DNA of 64,000 nt from contig NZ_CP101988.1 in the NCBI RefSeq assembly GCF_024508335.1, positions 3,348,001 to 3,412,000 on the forward strand, read 5' to 3'. A model generated the notes under the pieces. It searched no databases, was not told where the DNA came from, and worked only from the letters and a program-made list of their open reading frames with translations. This document shows, piece by piece, positions 32,523-41,343 of this stretch (position 1 is the first letter of the stretch; the number at the start of each line of letters is the position of its first letter). The translations under genes and the position numbers were made by a program. The DNA comes from Cellulomonas chengniuliangii. GTDB taxonomy: Bacteria > Actinomycetota > Actinomycetes > Actinomycetales > Cellulomonadaceae.

Positions 32523-33299
32523 GTGACCCAGGACGCCGCGCCACCGGCCGGCCCCGGCGCCGACGGCGGCGCCGACGCGCCGACGTACCCGCTGGTGGCG
32601 GCCTCGGCGGACGACATCCCGGCCTTGGACGGCCTGCTGGTCGACTGCCGGGCGTGCCCACGGCTCGTCGCGTGGCGGGAGGCCGTGGCCGCGGCGCCGC
32701 GCGCGTCCTTCCGGGGCGAGCGCTACTGGGGCCGACCCGTGCCCGGCTTCGGCGACCCGGCCGCCGGGGTGCTCGTGGTAGGGCTGGCGCCGGCCGCGCA
32801 CGGCGGCAACCGCACCGGGCGGATGTTCACCGGCGACCGGTCCGGGGACTTCCTGATCGCGTCACTGCACCGCACGGGGTTCGCGTCGCAGCCCACCTCG
32901 GTGGGCGCCGACGACGGCCTGGTGCTCACGGGACTGCGGCTGACCGCCCCGGTGCACTGCGCGCCGCCCGACAACGCCCCCACCCCCGCCGAGCGCCGCA
33001 CCTGCGCGCCCTGGCTCGCGCGCGAGCTGGCGCTCGTGCGGCCCGGTGTGGTGGTGGCGCTCGGCGGGTTCGGGTGGCAGGCGACGCTGGCGACCCTGGG
33101 CGAGCAGGGCTGGCAGGTCCCCCGGCCACGGCCGCGGTTCGGACATGGCGCCGAGGCGTCGCTCACCGGGCCCGACGGTCAGCCACTGACCCTGCTCGGC
33201 TCGTTCCACGTCAGCCAGCAGAACACCTTCACCGGGCGGCTGACCCCGCAGATGCTCGACGACGTGTTCCGCCGGGCCCGCGAGCTCAGCGACCGGTGA
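32523..33299 (+). CDS. Uracil-DNA glycosylase, family 5 (UDGb)
   Basis: 258 residues. Removes uracil and some damaged bases from DNA. Four cysteines placed for a [4Fe-4S] cluster: Cys42 and Cys45 (DCRACPRL), Cys146 and Cys161. The family 5 active-site block GLAPAAHGGNRTGRMFTGD and the C-terminal motif GSFHVSQQNTFTGR are intact; the first lacks the polar residue of other UDG families, as is normal for family 5. GAGGAG precedes the GTG. Its 3' end overlaps the convergent peptidase gene by 14 bases. Confidence 0.92.
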   Translation: MTQDAAPPAGPGADGGADAPTYPLVAASADDIPALDGLLVDCRACPRLVAWREAVAAAPRASFRGERYWGRPVPGFGDPAAGVLVVGLAPAAHGGNRTGRMFTGDRSGDFLIASLHRTGFASQPTSVGADDGLVLTGLRLTAPVHCAPPDNAPTPAERRTCAPWLARELALVRPGVVVALGGFGWQATLATLGEQGWQVPRPRPRFGHGAEASLTGPDGQPLTLLGSFHVSQQNTFTGRLTPQMLDDVFRRARELSDR

Positions 33300-34617
33300 C
33301 CGTCCAGCGGTCTGCGGCGAGGTCCATGAGGCGCGGCAGGATGACGTCCCCGGCCACGCGCAGGCCGTCGTGCAGGTACTCGTTGGTGATCCACACCTGC
33401 GTGCTGCCGACCTGGTCGGCGGCGCCCAGGGCCAGGCCCAGGTCGACGTACGGGTCGTCGTAGTACTGCACGGCGGCGACGGGCACCTCGTTGGCGGCCA
33501 GCCGCTCCACGTCGTAGAGCCAGGGCCACTCGGTGCGAGCGGCCAGCTCCTCGGCCACGGCCTGGAACGGCCGCAAGGCGCGGATCTGCTGGTACATCCA
33601 CGGGTAGACGAACTCGCCGGTGAGCTGGAGCGGCCGGGCGTCGGCGGCGAAGGAGGGCCACCGCTCATGCTCGGCCTGCCCGGCCCATCCGGGCTCACGG
33701 TGGCCCTGGTGGTAGATGGCCTCCTGCAGCACGGCGTACAGCGGGTTCGCGTCGAACCCCGTCTCGTGCGCGACGGCGGCCAGGAACGCGTCGGAGGGCT
33801 CGGCCGTCGCGTCGTCGGCGAACACCGTGTCGAGCTGCCAGTGCAGCGCGTCGGCGCCGGTGCTCATGCCGAGGGGCATCCCCAGCATCTGCAGACGCTC
33901 AGGGGTGAACCGGTCGCCGTTGGGCAGCCGCACGTCCTCGGCGGAGAGCCTGTCGGCCAGGCGGCCCAGGGTCGCCACGTCGGCCGGGTAGCGGCGTGCG
34001 AACTCGGCGTTGCGCGACGCCTGACGGGGGTACGTCGCGCGGTACACGTCCTCCGCGGTGGCGGTGATGCCCGGCAGGCCTCCTGTCACGTAGCAGCAGG
34101 TCAGGGCCTCGGGATGGCGGGACAGGTACGCGAGGGTGAGGAACCCGCCGTACGACTGCCCGAGGGTGGCCCACCGGCGGCCGCCGTAGACGGTCGACCG
34201 CAAGTGCTCGGCGTCCGCCACGATCGCATCGGCCCGGAAACACGCCAGGTAGTCGGCGGCCTGGCGCGGGTCGTCGAAGGCCGTGATGGCACGACCGTCC
34301 ACGCGGGACGACCGCCCGGTGCCGCGCTGGTCGAGCAGCACCACCCGGTGCGTCCGCAATGCCGTCGCCCACCATCCGCCGCCCAGCGGGCGAGGGCCCT
34401 GGCCACCAGGGCCGCCTTGCAGGAACAGCAGCAGCGGCAGGTCGTCGCCGGCCTTCGCCGGGTCGACGATCTCGCGGGCGAACACCTCGATCGACCCGAA
34501 GCGCTCGGGGGCCGACCAGTCCACCGGGACGCTCACCCGGTGGTCCCGCACCACGAGGCCCGGGATCCGGTACTCGTGCCCGGCGTCGCCGCCGAGGAAG
34601 TCTGTGGAGGAGGCCAT
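33286..34617 (-). CDS. Alpha/beta hydrolase, proline iminopeptidase type (S33)
   Basis: 443 residues. Oxyanion motif FLQGGPGGQGPRP, DQRGTGRS and the nucleophile elbow GQSYGGF identify the S33 prolyl aminopeptidase-like group; the acid and His lie in AVQYYDDPYVDL and TNEYLHDGL near the C-terminus. A helical cap occupies about 190-340. Likely releases N-terminal residues, especially proline, from peptides in the cytoplasm. Its ATG overlaps the stop of the S9 peptidase gene by one base (TGATG), so the two are translationally coupled and probably act in sequential peptide breakdown. Confidence 0.9.
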   Translation of the reverse strand: MASSTDFLGGDAGHEYRIPGLVVRDHRVSVPVDWSAPERFGSIEVFAREIVDPAKAGDDLPLLLFLQGGPGGQGPRPLGGGWWATALRTHRVVLLDQRGTGRSSRVDGRAITAFDDPRQAADYLACFRADAIVADAEHLRSTVYGGRRWATLGQSYGGFLTLAYLSRHPEALTCCYVTGGLPGITATAEDVYRATYPRQASRNAEFARRYPADVATLGRLADRLSAEDVRLPNGDRFTPERLQMLGMPLGMSTGADALHWQLDTVFADDATAEPSDAFLAAVAHETGFDANPLYAVLQEAIYHQGHREPGWAGQAEHERWPSFAADARPLQLTGEFVYPWMYQQIRALRPFQAVAEELAARTEWPWLYDVERLAANEVPVAAVQYYDDPYVDLGLALGAADQVGSTQVWITNEYLHDGLRVAGDVILPRLMDLAADRWTVTGR

Positions 34618-36716
34618 CAGCCGAGCACCTCCGGAAGCGCGGGCGGCTGCTCGCCGCGGACGTGCTGGGCGAGGAACGCCTCGACCACCTGGTACCAGAC
34701 GATGGCGTTCTGCGGCGCGAGCACCCAGTGGTTCTCATCGGGGAAGTACAGGAACTGGTGCGGGGTGCGGCCCTCCTCGTCGGCCGGCAGGCCCGAGCGG
34801 GCGTTGAGCTCGTACCAGAGCCGCAGGCCCTCGCCGATCGGGACCCGGTAGTCCTTGTCGCCGTGGATGACGAGCATCGGCGTGACGATCTTCTCCACGA
34901 ACCGGTGCGGCGAGTTGGCCAGGGCCATCTCGTCCGTCATCTCCCGCTCCCAGTAGTAGGCGGCGTCCGTCGTCGGGCCGAACTGGTCCAGGGCCCACAG
35001 GCTCGCGTGCGTGACGATCGCGTCGAAACGGTCGGTGTGCCCGGCGACCCAGTTGGCCATGTACCCGCCGAACGACCCGCCCATCGCCGCGGTGCGGTTC
35101 TGGTCGATGTCTGGCCGCGCCATCGCGGCGTCCGTGGCGGCCATGAGGTCCTCGAACGGCGCGTCGCCCCACGAGCCCCAGCCGCGCTCGACGAACTCCT
35201 GCCCGTAGCCGGTGGACAGGGCCGGGTCCGGCAGCAGCACCGCGTACCCCTGGGCGACGAGCAGCCACGGGTTCCACCGCCACGACCAGGTGTTCCACGA
35301 CGCGAGCGGGCCGCCGTGGATCCACAGCAGCAACGGCGCCGGGTGCTCGGCCGAGGCGCCCTCGGGGAGCGCCAGCCACGACCGCACGCGCTGGCCGTCC
35401 TCAGCGGTCGCCTCGACCTCGGCCAGGGAGCCGGGCAGCGCGGGAGCCGGCGCCGGCGCCCGGAGGGGCGTCGCCGGAACCGGCTCGCCGGAGGCCATGG
35501 CGGCCGCCAGGTCCACCCGCACCGGGTGCGCGGGCGCCAGGTAGGAGCTCCGCAAGGCGTACAAAGTCCGACCGTCCGGGCTCGCCTGGACGTCGGTGAA
35601 CACCGCGTCGTCGCTGGTCACACGCGTCACGGCATCGGTCGCGAGGTCGACCCGGAAGATCGGCCCGCGTCCGTCGTCATCGGCCGTCACCAGCAGCGAC
35701 GCGCTGTCCGGCAGCCACACGGGGTGGTGCGCCCAACGGTCCCAGCCCACGGCGACGCGGTGGGGGTCGGCGCCGTCGAGGCCCACCACCCACAACTCCA
35801 CGCGGGGGGCGCTGTACGGGGTCGAGAGGGTCTCGCGGGTGTACGCCACCAGGCGGCCGTCGGGCGAGATGACCGGGTCGCCGAGGTCGGCCTCCGCGTC
35901 CTCGACGAGGGTGCGACGGTCCCCGGTCGCGACGTCCACGACCGTGAGGTGCGCCCGCTGGGCTCCGCGGGCGAGGGGCACGCTCCACCCCGTGACGATG
36001 GTGCGGCCATCGGGCGAGAGGTCGCTGGACTGCTCGACCAGTGCGGCGCCCGCCGACGGGGTCACGTCGGTGAGCTGAAGGCGCGGATCCGCCGCCCCGG
36101 CGACCGGCTCGGTGACGTCGGCGTCGAGACGCGCCGTGAACAGGTGCGGCGACGCGGGGCCGAGGTCGTGGTCCCAGTACCGCACCGGGTACGACGTGTG
36201 CAGGATCGCGGCGACCTTCTTCTCCTGGCGGCCCTTGCGCAGCCGCTCGTCGTCGGCGGCGTCCGTGGCACGCGGCAGCACCTCGGATCCGACCATGACG
36301 ACCGACGCGTCCGCCGCGACTCGCACGCCGCCCAGCCCGGCCCCGCGATCGGCGATCACGCGGGCCTCGGCGCCGTCGGCCGGGAGCAGCCACAGCGCCG
36401 GCGCGGGCTCGTCGTCGGCGCCCTCCCGGGGCTCGGGGTCCGGTCGCGCCGACGTGAACAGCAGGTCGCCCGAGGGCGTGAACGCCGCGCTGGACTCGCC
36501 CGTGGCGCTGCGGGTCAGCCGCCGGGCGGCCTTCTCCCCCGCCGGGTCCACCTCCCACAGCGCGGTGACGTACTTGGTGCGCTTCGCGTCGAGCGTCGCG
36601 ACCGCGGTCACGAGCCGCGTGCCGTCCTTCGACAGCCTGAGCCCGGCGACGCGGGGCAAGGCGATGTACTGCTCAAGGTCATGGAACGGCGTGGGCGGCT
36701 GCGGCGTCTCTGTCAC
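34617..36716 (-). CDS. Prolyl oligopeptidase family S9 peptidase
   Basis: 699 residues. A seven-bladed beta-propeller-like region (about 20-430) filters peptides before the C-terminal alpha/beta hydrolase domain (about 440-690). Triad: Ser in GGSFGGYMANW, Asp in HGDKDYRVPI and His in FPDENHWVL, the acylaminoacyl-peptidase/dipeptidyl-peptidase arrangement. No signal peptide. GTG start. Directly upstream of and coupled to the S33 peptidase gene, suggesting a peptide-recycling pair. Confidence 0.92.
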   Translation of the reverse strand: MTETPQPPTPFHDLEQYIALPRVAGLRLSKDGTRLVTAVATLDAKRTKYVTALWEVDPAGEKAARRLTRSATGESSAAFTPSGDLLFTSARPDPEPREGADDEPAPALWLLPADGAEARVIADRGAGLGGVRVAADASVVMVGSEVLPRATDAADDERLRKGRQEKKVAAILHTSYPVRYWDHDLGPASPHLFTARLDADVTEPVAGAADPRLQLTDVTPSAGAALVEQSSDLSPDGRTIVTGWSVPLARGAQRAHLTVVDVATGDRRTLVEDAEADLGDPVISPDGRLVAYTRETLSTPYSAPRVELWVVGLDGADPHRVAVGWDRWAHHPVWLPDSASLLVTADDDGRGPIFRVDLATDAVTRVTSDDAVFTDVQASPDGRTLYALRSSYLAPAHPVRVDLAAAMASGEPVPATPLRAPAPAPALPGSLAEVEATAEDGQRVRSWLALPEGASAEHPAPLLLWIHGGPLASWNTWSWRWNPWLLVAQGYAVLLPDPALSTGYGQEFVERGWGSWGDAPFEDLMAATDAAMARPDIDQNRTAAMGGSFGGYMANWVAGHTDRFDAIVTHASLWALDQFGPTTDAAYYWEREMTDEMALANSPHRFVEKIVTPMLVIHGDKDYRVPIGEGLRLWYELNARSGLPADEEGRTPHQFLYFPDENHWVLAPQNAIVWYQVVEAFLAQHVRGEQPPALPEVLG

Positions 36717-36813
36717 CCGACCGTCCTATCACGCCCCGACCTGCCGGAGGGAGCAGCCCAGGCGCGCCGGAGCGGTCATCGTCCGGTGATCGGCCCGCTC
36801 GCCGGCCAGAGCG

Positions 36814-38898
36814 TCAGCGCGGCTGCGAGCCGTCGCGCTCCGACATGCGGGCCAGCATCGCGTTGTACTCGTCCATCTCCACGTCCCCGTCCCGGTCGAC
36901 GCGCCGGTCACGGCGCCGGGCGACCCGCTCGTCGTCGCGGGCCCAGGACACCGCGACCCCGACCGCCAGCGCGAGCGTCGGCAGCTCGCCGATCCCCCAG
37001 GCCACACCGCCGCCCTTCTGCTGGTCGGCGATGGCCGACGGCCCCCACTCACGGCCCAGCAGGCCGAAGTAGTCCGCCACCAGCAGCGACTCCCCGTTGA
37101 GCAGCGTGACGCCGAAGAACGCGTGGAAGGCCATCGTGCCGAAGAGCACCAGGATGCGCTGCGGGTACGGCGGGCGCCTCGGGCCCGGGTCGATGCCGAT
37201 CAGGCCGTTCGCGAACAGGTACCCGGCGAGGGAGAAGTGGACCACCATCACGATGTGCCCGACCGAGCTGGTCAGGGCCCATTCGAACGCCTCGGTGTAG
37301 TAGAAGACGATCATCGACCCGGCGAAGTTCACGGCCGCGACGATCGGGTTCGCGAAGAACTGCCCGATGCGGCTATGGACCAGCACGAGCAACCACTCGC
37401 GCGGGCCCCGGGAGCCGTCTCCGCGCACCGACCCGGACCGCGACGGCAGCGCCCGGAGCGCGAGCGTCACCGGCGCCGCCAGCGCGAGCAGAATCGGGAT
37501 GACCATCGCCAGGATCATGTGCTGCACCATGTGCGCGCTGAACAGCACGTGCCCGTACGTGGCGGGGCCGCCCGACGTCGTCCAGAAGAACAACGCCATC
37601 CCGGCCACCCACAGCACGGTGCGGCTCACCGGCCACGCGTCACCCCGTCGGCGCAGGCGCCGCACCCAGCGCAGGTACACGACGATCCCGGCCACCGCCG
37701 CGAACGCGAACAGCAGGTCCCAACGCCACTCGGTGAGCCAGCGCAGGACGGTCGGCTCGGGGGGCAGCACGTGGCCGGTGACGATCTCGGCGGGGGTCGG
37801 GTCCGCGACGGGCTCGTCGGGCACCGGCGGAGGCGTCGAGCCCAACGCGGCCGCGACGCCCGAGACTGCCCCCATCACCGCGAGCTCGACGCCGACGAGC
37901 CGCCAGAACAGCCGTCGCGGGCGCCCCCCGTCGCCCAGGCGGGGGATGACGCTGCGCCGGTGCATGAGCCCCAGCAGCCCGAGCGCGCCGAACAGCACCG
38001 CCTTGACGACGACCAGCGCGCCGTAGCGGCTCGCCATCCCGTCCAGGCCACCCACCCGGACCACGGCGTTGACCAGGCCCGAGACCGCCACCGCCGCGAA
38101 GCACCACCCGGCGATCACCGAGTAGCGGGCCACCGCGGGCGCCAGGTCGGGACCGAGCCGCCCCAGGAGCACCGCGAGCGCGGCCAGCGCCCCGATCCAG
38201 ACGGCCGCGCCGACCAGGTGCATGAACATCGATGTCGTGGCCAGGTCGTGGCTGGCCGATCCGGCGGCATGGCCGGTCTGCGCCTGCTGCCACATCCCCA
38301 CGACCACGATGAGGGCGGTCCAAGCCGCTCCCGTCGGCGTGGCGACGAGCAGGGCGAGCGCCGTCACCACGGCCGCGAGGGTCGTCACGAGGATGAGGGT
38401 GCGCCCCAGGTCGATCTGGGTGACGAACACGCCGAGCTCCTCGCCAAAGGTCGCCGAGTCGGGCGGACGCCCGCTCACCGAGGCGTACGTCAGCACCAGC
38501 TGGACCATGCTCAGCACCGTCCACACCGCGGCCGCGACGCCCGCGAGGACGAGGCTGCGCGCGTAGCCCAGGCCGAGCGTGCTGGCCCCGGTCGCTCCAG
38601 CCCGGCCCGCCGATCCCGCGCCCGCCACCGCCCGACGCGGGAGCACGCACACCGCGAGCACCAGCGCGCCCAGGGTGAGCGACCCCGCGAGCTCGGTGAG
38701 CGTGGTGACGACCGGGAGCCCCCAGCGCACCGCGGCGCCGGGATCGCGCAGGTACCCGGGCACCGCGGCGCCGGACATCCACACACCGAGGACGGCCAGC
38801 AGCGCGCCGCTGCCCGCGAGCAGCACGAGGCGCCCTCCGACGCCGACCCGCTCCGCGGGGTCGGTGTCGGCGATGGGCGGCGCCTCGCGCACGGTCAT
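36814..38898 (-). CDS. CopD-CtaG fusion membrane protein
   Basis: 694 residues and about fourteen membrane segments. The first half (to about 370) is a CopD-like copper import domain (HLVGAAVWIGALAALAVLLGRLG carries its His); the second half (about 390-640) is the CtaG/caa3 assembly family (GHVLFSAHMVQHMILAMVIPILLALAAP). Both deal with copper, so a role in supplying copper to cytochrome oxidase or other cuproenzymes is likely. The C-terminal tail is charged and cytoplasmic. Starts four bases after the copC stop, hence the same operon. Confidence 0.87.
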   Translation of the reverse strand: MTVREAPPIADTDPAERVGVGGRLVLLAGSGALLAVLGVWMSGAAVPGYLRDPGAAVRWGLPVVTTLTELAGSLTLGALVLAVCVLPRRAVAGAGSAGRAGATGASTLGLGYARSLVLAGVAAAVWTVLSMVQLVLTYASVSGRPPDSATFGEELGVFVTQIDLGRTLILVTTLAAVVTALALLVATPTGAAWTALIVVVGMWQQAQTGHAAGSASHDLATTSMFMHLVGAAVWIGALAALAVLLGRLGPDLAPAVARYSVIAGWCFAAVAVSGLVNAVVRVGGLDGMASRYGALVVVKAVLFGALGLLGLMHRRSVIPRLGDGGRPRRLFWRLVGVELAVMGAVSGVAAALGSTPPPVPDEPVADPTPAEIVTGHVLPPEPTVLRWLTEWRWDLLFAFAAVAGIVVYLRWVRRLRRRGDAWPVSRTVLWVAGMALFFWTTSGGPATYGHVLFSAHMVQHMILAMVIPILLALAAPVTLALRALPSRSGSVRGDGSRGPREWLLVLVHSRIGQFFANPIVAAVNFAGSMIVFYYTEAFEWALTSSVGHIVMVVHFSLAGYLFANGLIGIDPGPRRPPYPQRILVLFGTMAFHAFFGVTLLNGESLLVADYFGLLGREWGPSAIADQQKGGGVAWGIGELPTLALAVGVAVSWARDDERVARRRDRRVDRDGDVEMDEYNAMLARMSERDGSQPR

Positions 38899-38902
38899 CT
38901 GG

Positions 38903-39544
38903 TCACCGCCGCCGCTGGCGCAGCCGCAGCGCCACCAGGGCGCCGGCGCCCACGGCCATCACGAGCGCCCCGATGCCGACAACCTGGGCTGTCGAGAGCC
39001 CGTCGTCGTCGGGCTCGGCGGCCGACGTGTCAGCCGCCGCGGGCTCCTCAGTCTCCGTGAAGGTGGTGACCTCGGGCGAGGGCTCCTCCGCCGCCGGCTC
39101 GGCCGTCTCCACGGGCGCCGGCTCCACGCCGATGGCCGTGGCGTCCGTGGCCGTGAAGGCCAACTCGCCGGACAGCGGGTGGCCGTCCGCCGAGGTCACG
39201 CGCCACTGCACGGTGTACGTGCCCGCTGGCAGCTCCCCGGTGATGGCCTGGCTGACCGTGGAGTCCGCCAGCACCGGCTCCCCCGTGCTGACGATCCGGC
39301 CGTCCGGCGCCTGCACGACGATCTCGGTGCCGATCGCGACCGCCGCCTGGTCGAACGTCAGCGTCACCTGCGCGGGCGCGGTGGCGACCGTCGACCCGTC
39401 CGCCGGGTCGGTCGAGCGGATCACGTTGTGGGCGCTCGCGGGGCTGACGCCGAGTCCCGTGAGGACGAGCACGGCGAGGACCGGGGCGAGGGTGCGCCGG
39501 GCGACTCGCGCGGCGACGGACGGGGTGCGGGACATGTCGACCAT
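38903..39544 (-). CDS. copC: CopC domain copper-binding protein
   Basis: 213 residues. Signal peptide ending PASA before HNVIRSTDPADG, so the mature protein begins with a His that CopC uses to bind Cu(II); the second ligand set is in ADGHPLSGELAF. The CopC beta-barrel covers about 45-140, followed by a long acidic Pro-Thr-Glu stalk and one C-terminal membrane segment, so it is anchored outside. Several starts exist in MMMVDM; ATG 39544 has the best spacing to AGAGG. It hands copper to the CopD-CtaG protein encoded next. Confidence 0.87.
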   Translation of the reverse strand: MVDMSRTPSVAARVARRTLAPVLAVLVLTGLGVSPASAHNVIRSTDPADGSTVATAPAQVTLTFDQAAVAIGTEIVVQAPDGRIVSTGEPVLADSTVSQAITGELPAGTYTVQWRVTSADGHPLSGELAFTATDATAIGVEPAPVETAEPAAEEPSPEVTTFTETEEPAAADTSAAEPDDDGLSTAQVVGIGALVMAVGAGALVALRLRQRRR

Positions 39545-39638
39545 CATCACCTCTGATCGCCTGGGAACCGAACCGCCGTTCGGCCCTCGTCGACCCCGGC
39601 CTCGGGGCGCCGCGGGGGCCTGAGCACGGGCTGGGCCG

Positions 39639-40262
39639 TCATGGTCGGCCCGGGTGTGACCTCGGTCGCAGGATCCTGCGGACGCCGGTCAGAGACCTCA
39701 CCACGGCGCCCAGGGCCGCCCCGTGCGGGTCCGGGCGAGGGCGGGGTCGGATCCTCGCGGTGAGCGGCCCCAGGGAACGCTCCCCGAACAGCAGCACCAC
39801 CGCCGCGGCGACGGTCGCCACGAGGTGGGCCAGCAGCATCGTCCTGTCGGCGCCCGGGCCGGGGAGCACGCCGAAGAGCAGCCCGTCAGCCGGCTGCGCC
39901 ACGTCGTCGGCCAGTCCTTGGCACGCGCCGATGGTGACGGGCCCGGCGTCGTGGTGGGAGTGGGCGCCCTGCGAGGAGGGGGCAACGGGGGCGCACTCCG
40001 GGGCGACGGCCAGCAGTTCGAACGCCCGATGCAGCGCGACCTGCCCGACGACGAGCATCCCGGCCAGCGTGGCCGTGCCCAGCCGGGCGCGGGTGGCGAG
40101 GACGACGCCGGCGAGCGCCAGCCCGGCCATGAGACCGAGCACCGCCGTGTCGGGCCGCGGAGCGCCGCCTGCCAAGTGCCCGCCGAGGCCTGCGCTCAGC
40201 ACCACCGCGGTCACTGCGAGGGCGCGGACGAGCCCTGGCGGACCGCTCGTCGGGGAGCCCAT
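39639..40262 (-). CDS. Hypothetical membrane protein upstream of copC
   Basis: 207 residues with about four to five membrane segments. A loop holds two Cys and a His cluster (PECAPVAPSSQGAHSHHDAGPVTIGAC), plausible metal ligands. The C-terminal tail is Arg-Pro rich and cytoplasmic. It precedes copC on the same strand by about 95 bases, so a copper-related function is reasonable inference, but no family is recognised. ATG 40262 is chosen over a GTG three bases upstream. Confidence 0.6.
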   Translation of the reverse strand: MGSPTSGPPGLVRALAVTAVVLSAGLGGHLAGGAPRPDTAVLGLMAGLALAGVVLATRARLGTATLAGMLVVGQVALHRAFELLAVAPECAPVAPSSQGAHSHHDAGPVTIGACQGLADDVAQPADGLLFGVLPGPGADRTMLLAHLVATVAAAVVLLFGERSLGPLTARIRPRPRPDPHGAALGAVVRSLTGVRRILRPRSHPGRP

Positions 40263-40431
40263 CACGGCACCCTATGCAGGTCGCGGGGACGCCTGCGGAG
40301 GACTCGGGAGCGCTAATCGTTTAGGCGCGCGGGTGGGTCGGCGGGGGTGTCGGGGCTGCGGCGTCATCCAACCGTGATCTGCCGCAGTGGGATCGTTTCG
40401 AGAGAAGGTCCCGAACTCTCCTGGTTTGCGT

Positions 40432-40437
40432 CATCCT
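40432..40437 (+). promoter_or_regulatory. -10-like element of a leaderless promoter
   Basis: CATCCT ends 6 bases before the ATG at 40444; no Shine-Dalgarno. Confidence 0.35.
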
Positions 40438-40443
40438 GAGCGC

Positions 40444-41256
40444 ATGAGCACCGAGCAGACGACGACCCGCGGCCTGCTGGTCGCGGTGTGCGGCATCGAC
40501 GCGAGCGGGAAGACCACGCAGGCGGCGCGGATCGCCGAGCACCTGCGTGACACCCGCCCCGTCCACGTCGCGCGACAGCCCACCGACCTGTACCGCGGGG
40601 ACGACCTGGTGCGGTCCGTCGCGAGCTTGGACTGCCGCACCCCCGAGGCATTGCGGGAGCTGGCGCTGCTCGCGGCGTTCGACCTCGCGCGCCACGCCCG
40701 CACCACCATCCGCCCGCGGCTGGCACGCGGGGAGACGGTCATCGCCGACCAGTACGCCTTCCCCACCTACGCGTTCTTCCAGGCGTCCGGCCTCACCGAG
40801 ATGGACTGGCTCGTGGAGCTCAACCGGTACGCCCCTGTCCCCGACGTCACGATCTGCCTGGACGTCCCGGCCGAGACCGCTGCCAGCCGGTTGGTGCTGC
40901 GGGGAGGGTCGCTGCGCCAGAAGCAGGACATCGACCTGCGCCGGCTGATCGACTCCCGGCAGACGTACCTGGAGCAGCCGTGGGGACGGCGCACGACGTA
41001 CCACGTGGTCGATGGCGCCCGCCCGATCGACGACGTCGCCCACGACGTGCTGGCCCTCGTGGACTCCGCCGCGCAGGACCTGCTCGACGGCCCGTCGGGA
41101 GAGGTCCTGGCGAGCGACCCGGCCGAGTCCCCGCAGGACCCGGTGGCGGCTCCCGAGAGCACGCCGCCAGCCGCGGACGAGCAGTCGCCCTCCACCGACG
41201 AAAACCCGTCCAAGCCGCCCCGCACGCCCGAGCAGGGCACCAGCGTCCTCGTCTGA
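40444..41256 (+). CDS. Thymidylate-kinase-like protein
   Basis: 270 residues. P-loop CGIDASGKTTQ (about 17-27), the substrate region ARQPTDLYRGDDLVRS, and IADQYAFPTYAFFQASG/ICLDVPAETAASRLVLRGG as LID-side blocks place it in the dTMP kinase fold. The canonical dTMP kinase DRY/F motif is altered (ADQY), so another nucleoside monophosphate could be the substrate. A 60-residue acidic Pro-Ser tail at the C-terminus is unusual for the family. Stands alone. Confidence 0.75.
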   Translation: MSTEQTTTRGLLVAVCGIDASGKTTQAARIAEHLRDTRPVHVARQPTDLYRGDDLVRSVASLDCRTPEALRELALLAAFDLARHARTTIRPRLARGETVIADQYAFPTYAFFQASGLTEMDWLVELNRYAPVPDVTICLDVPAETAASRLVLRGGSLRQKQDIDLRRLIDSRQTYLEQPWGRRTTYHVVDGARPIDDVAHDVLALVDSAAQDLLDGPSGEVLASDPAESPQDPVAAPESTPPAADEQSPSTDENPSKPPRTPEQGTSVLV

Positions 41257-41343
41257 CCGCGGTCCGTCAGGTGGGCGAGCACATCGCCGCCGGGCACGGC
41301 CGCGCCCTCGCCCACGACCGGCCCCGGCCACGCGCCCTCCGGG

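Noticed and set aside
34359-37100. Long plus-strand frame opposite the S33 and S9 peptidases
   Set aside because: Shadow frame with Arg-Gly-Val-rich composition; the minus-strand genes carry intact catalytic motifs.
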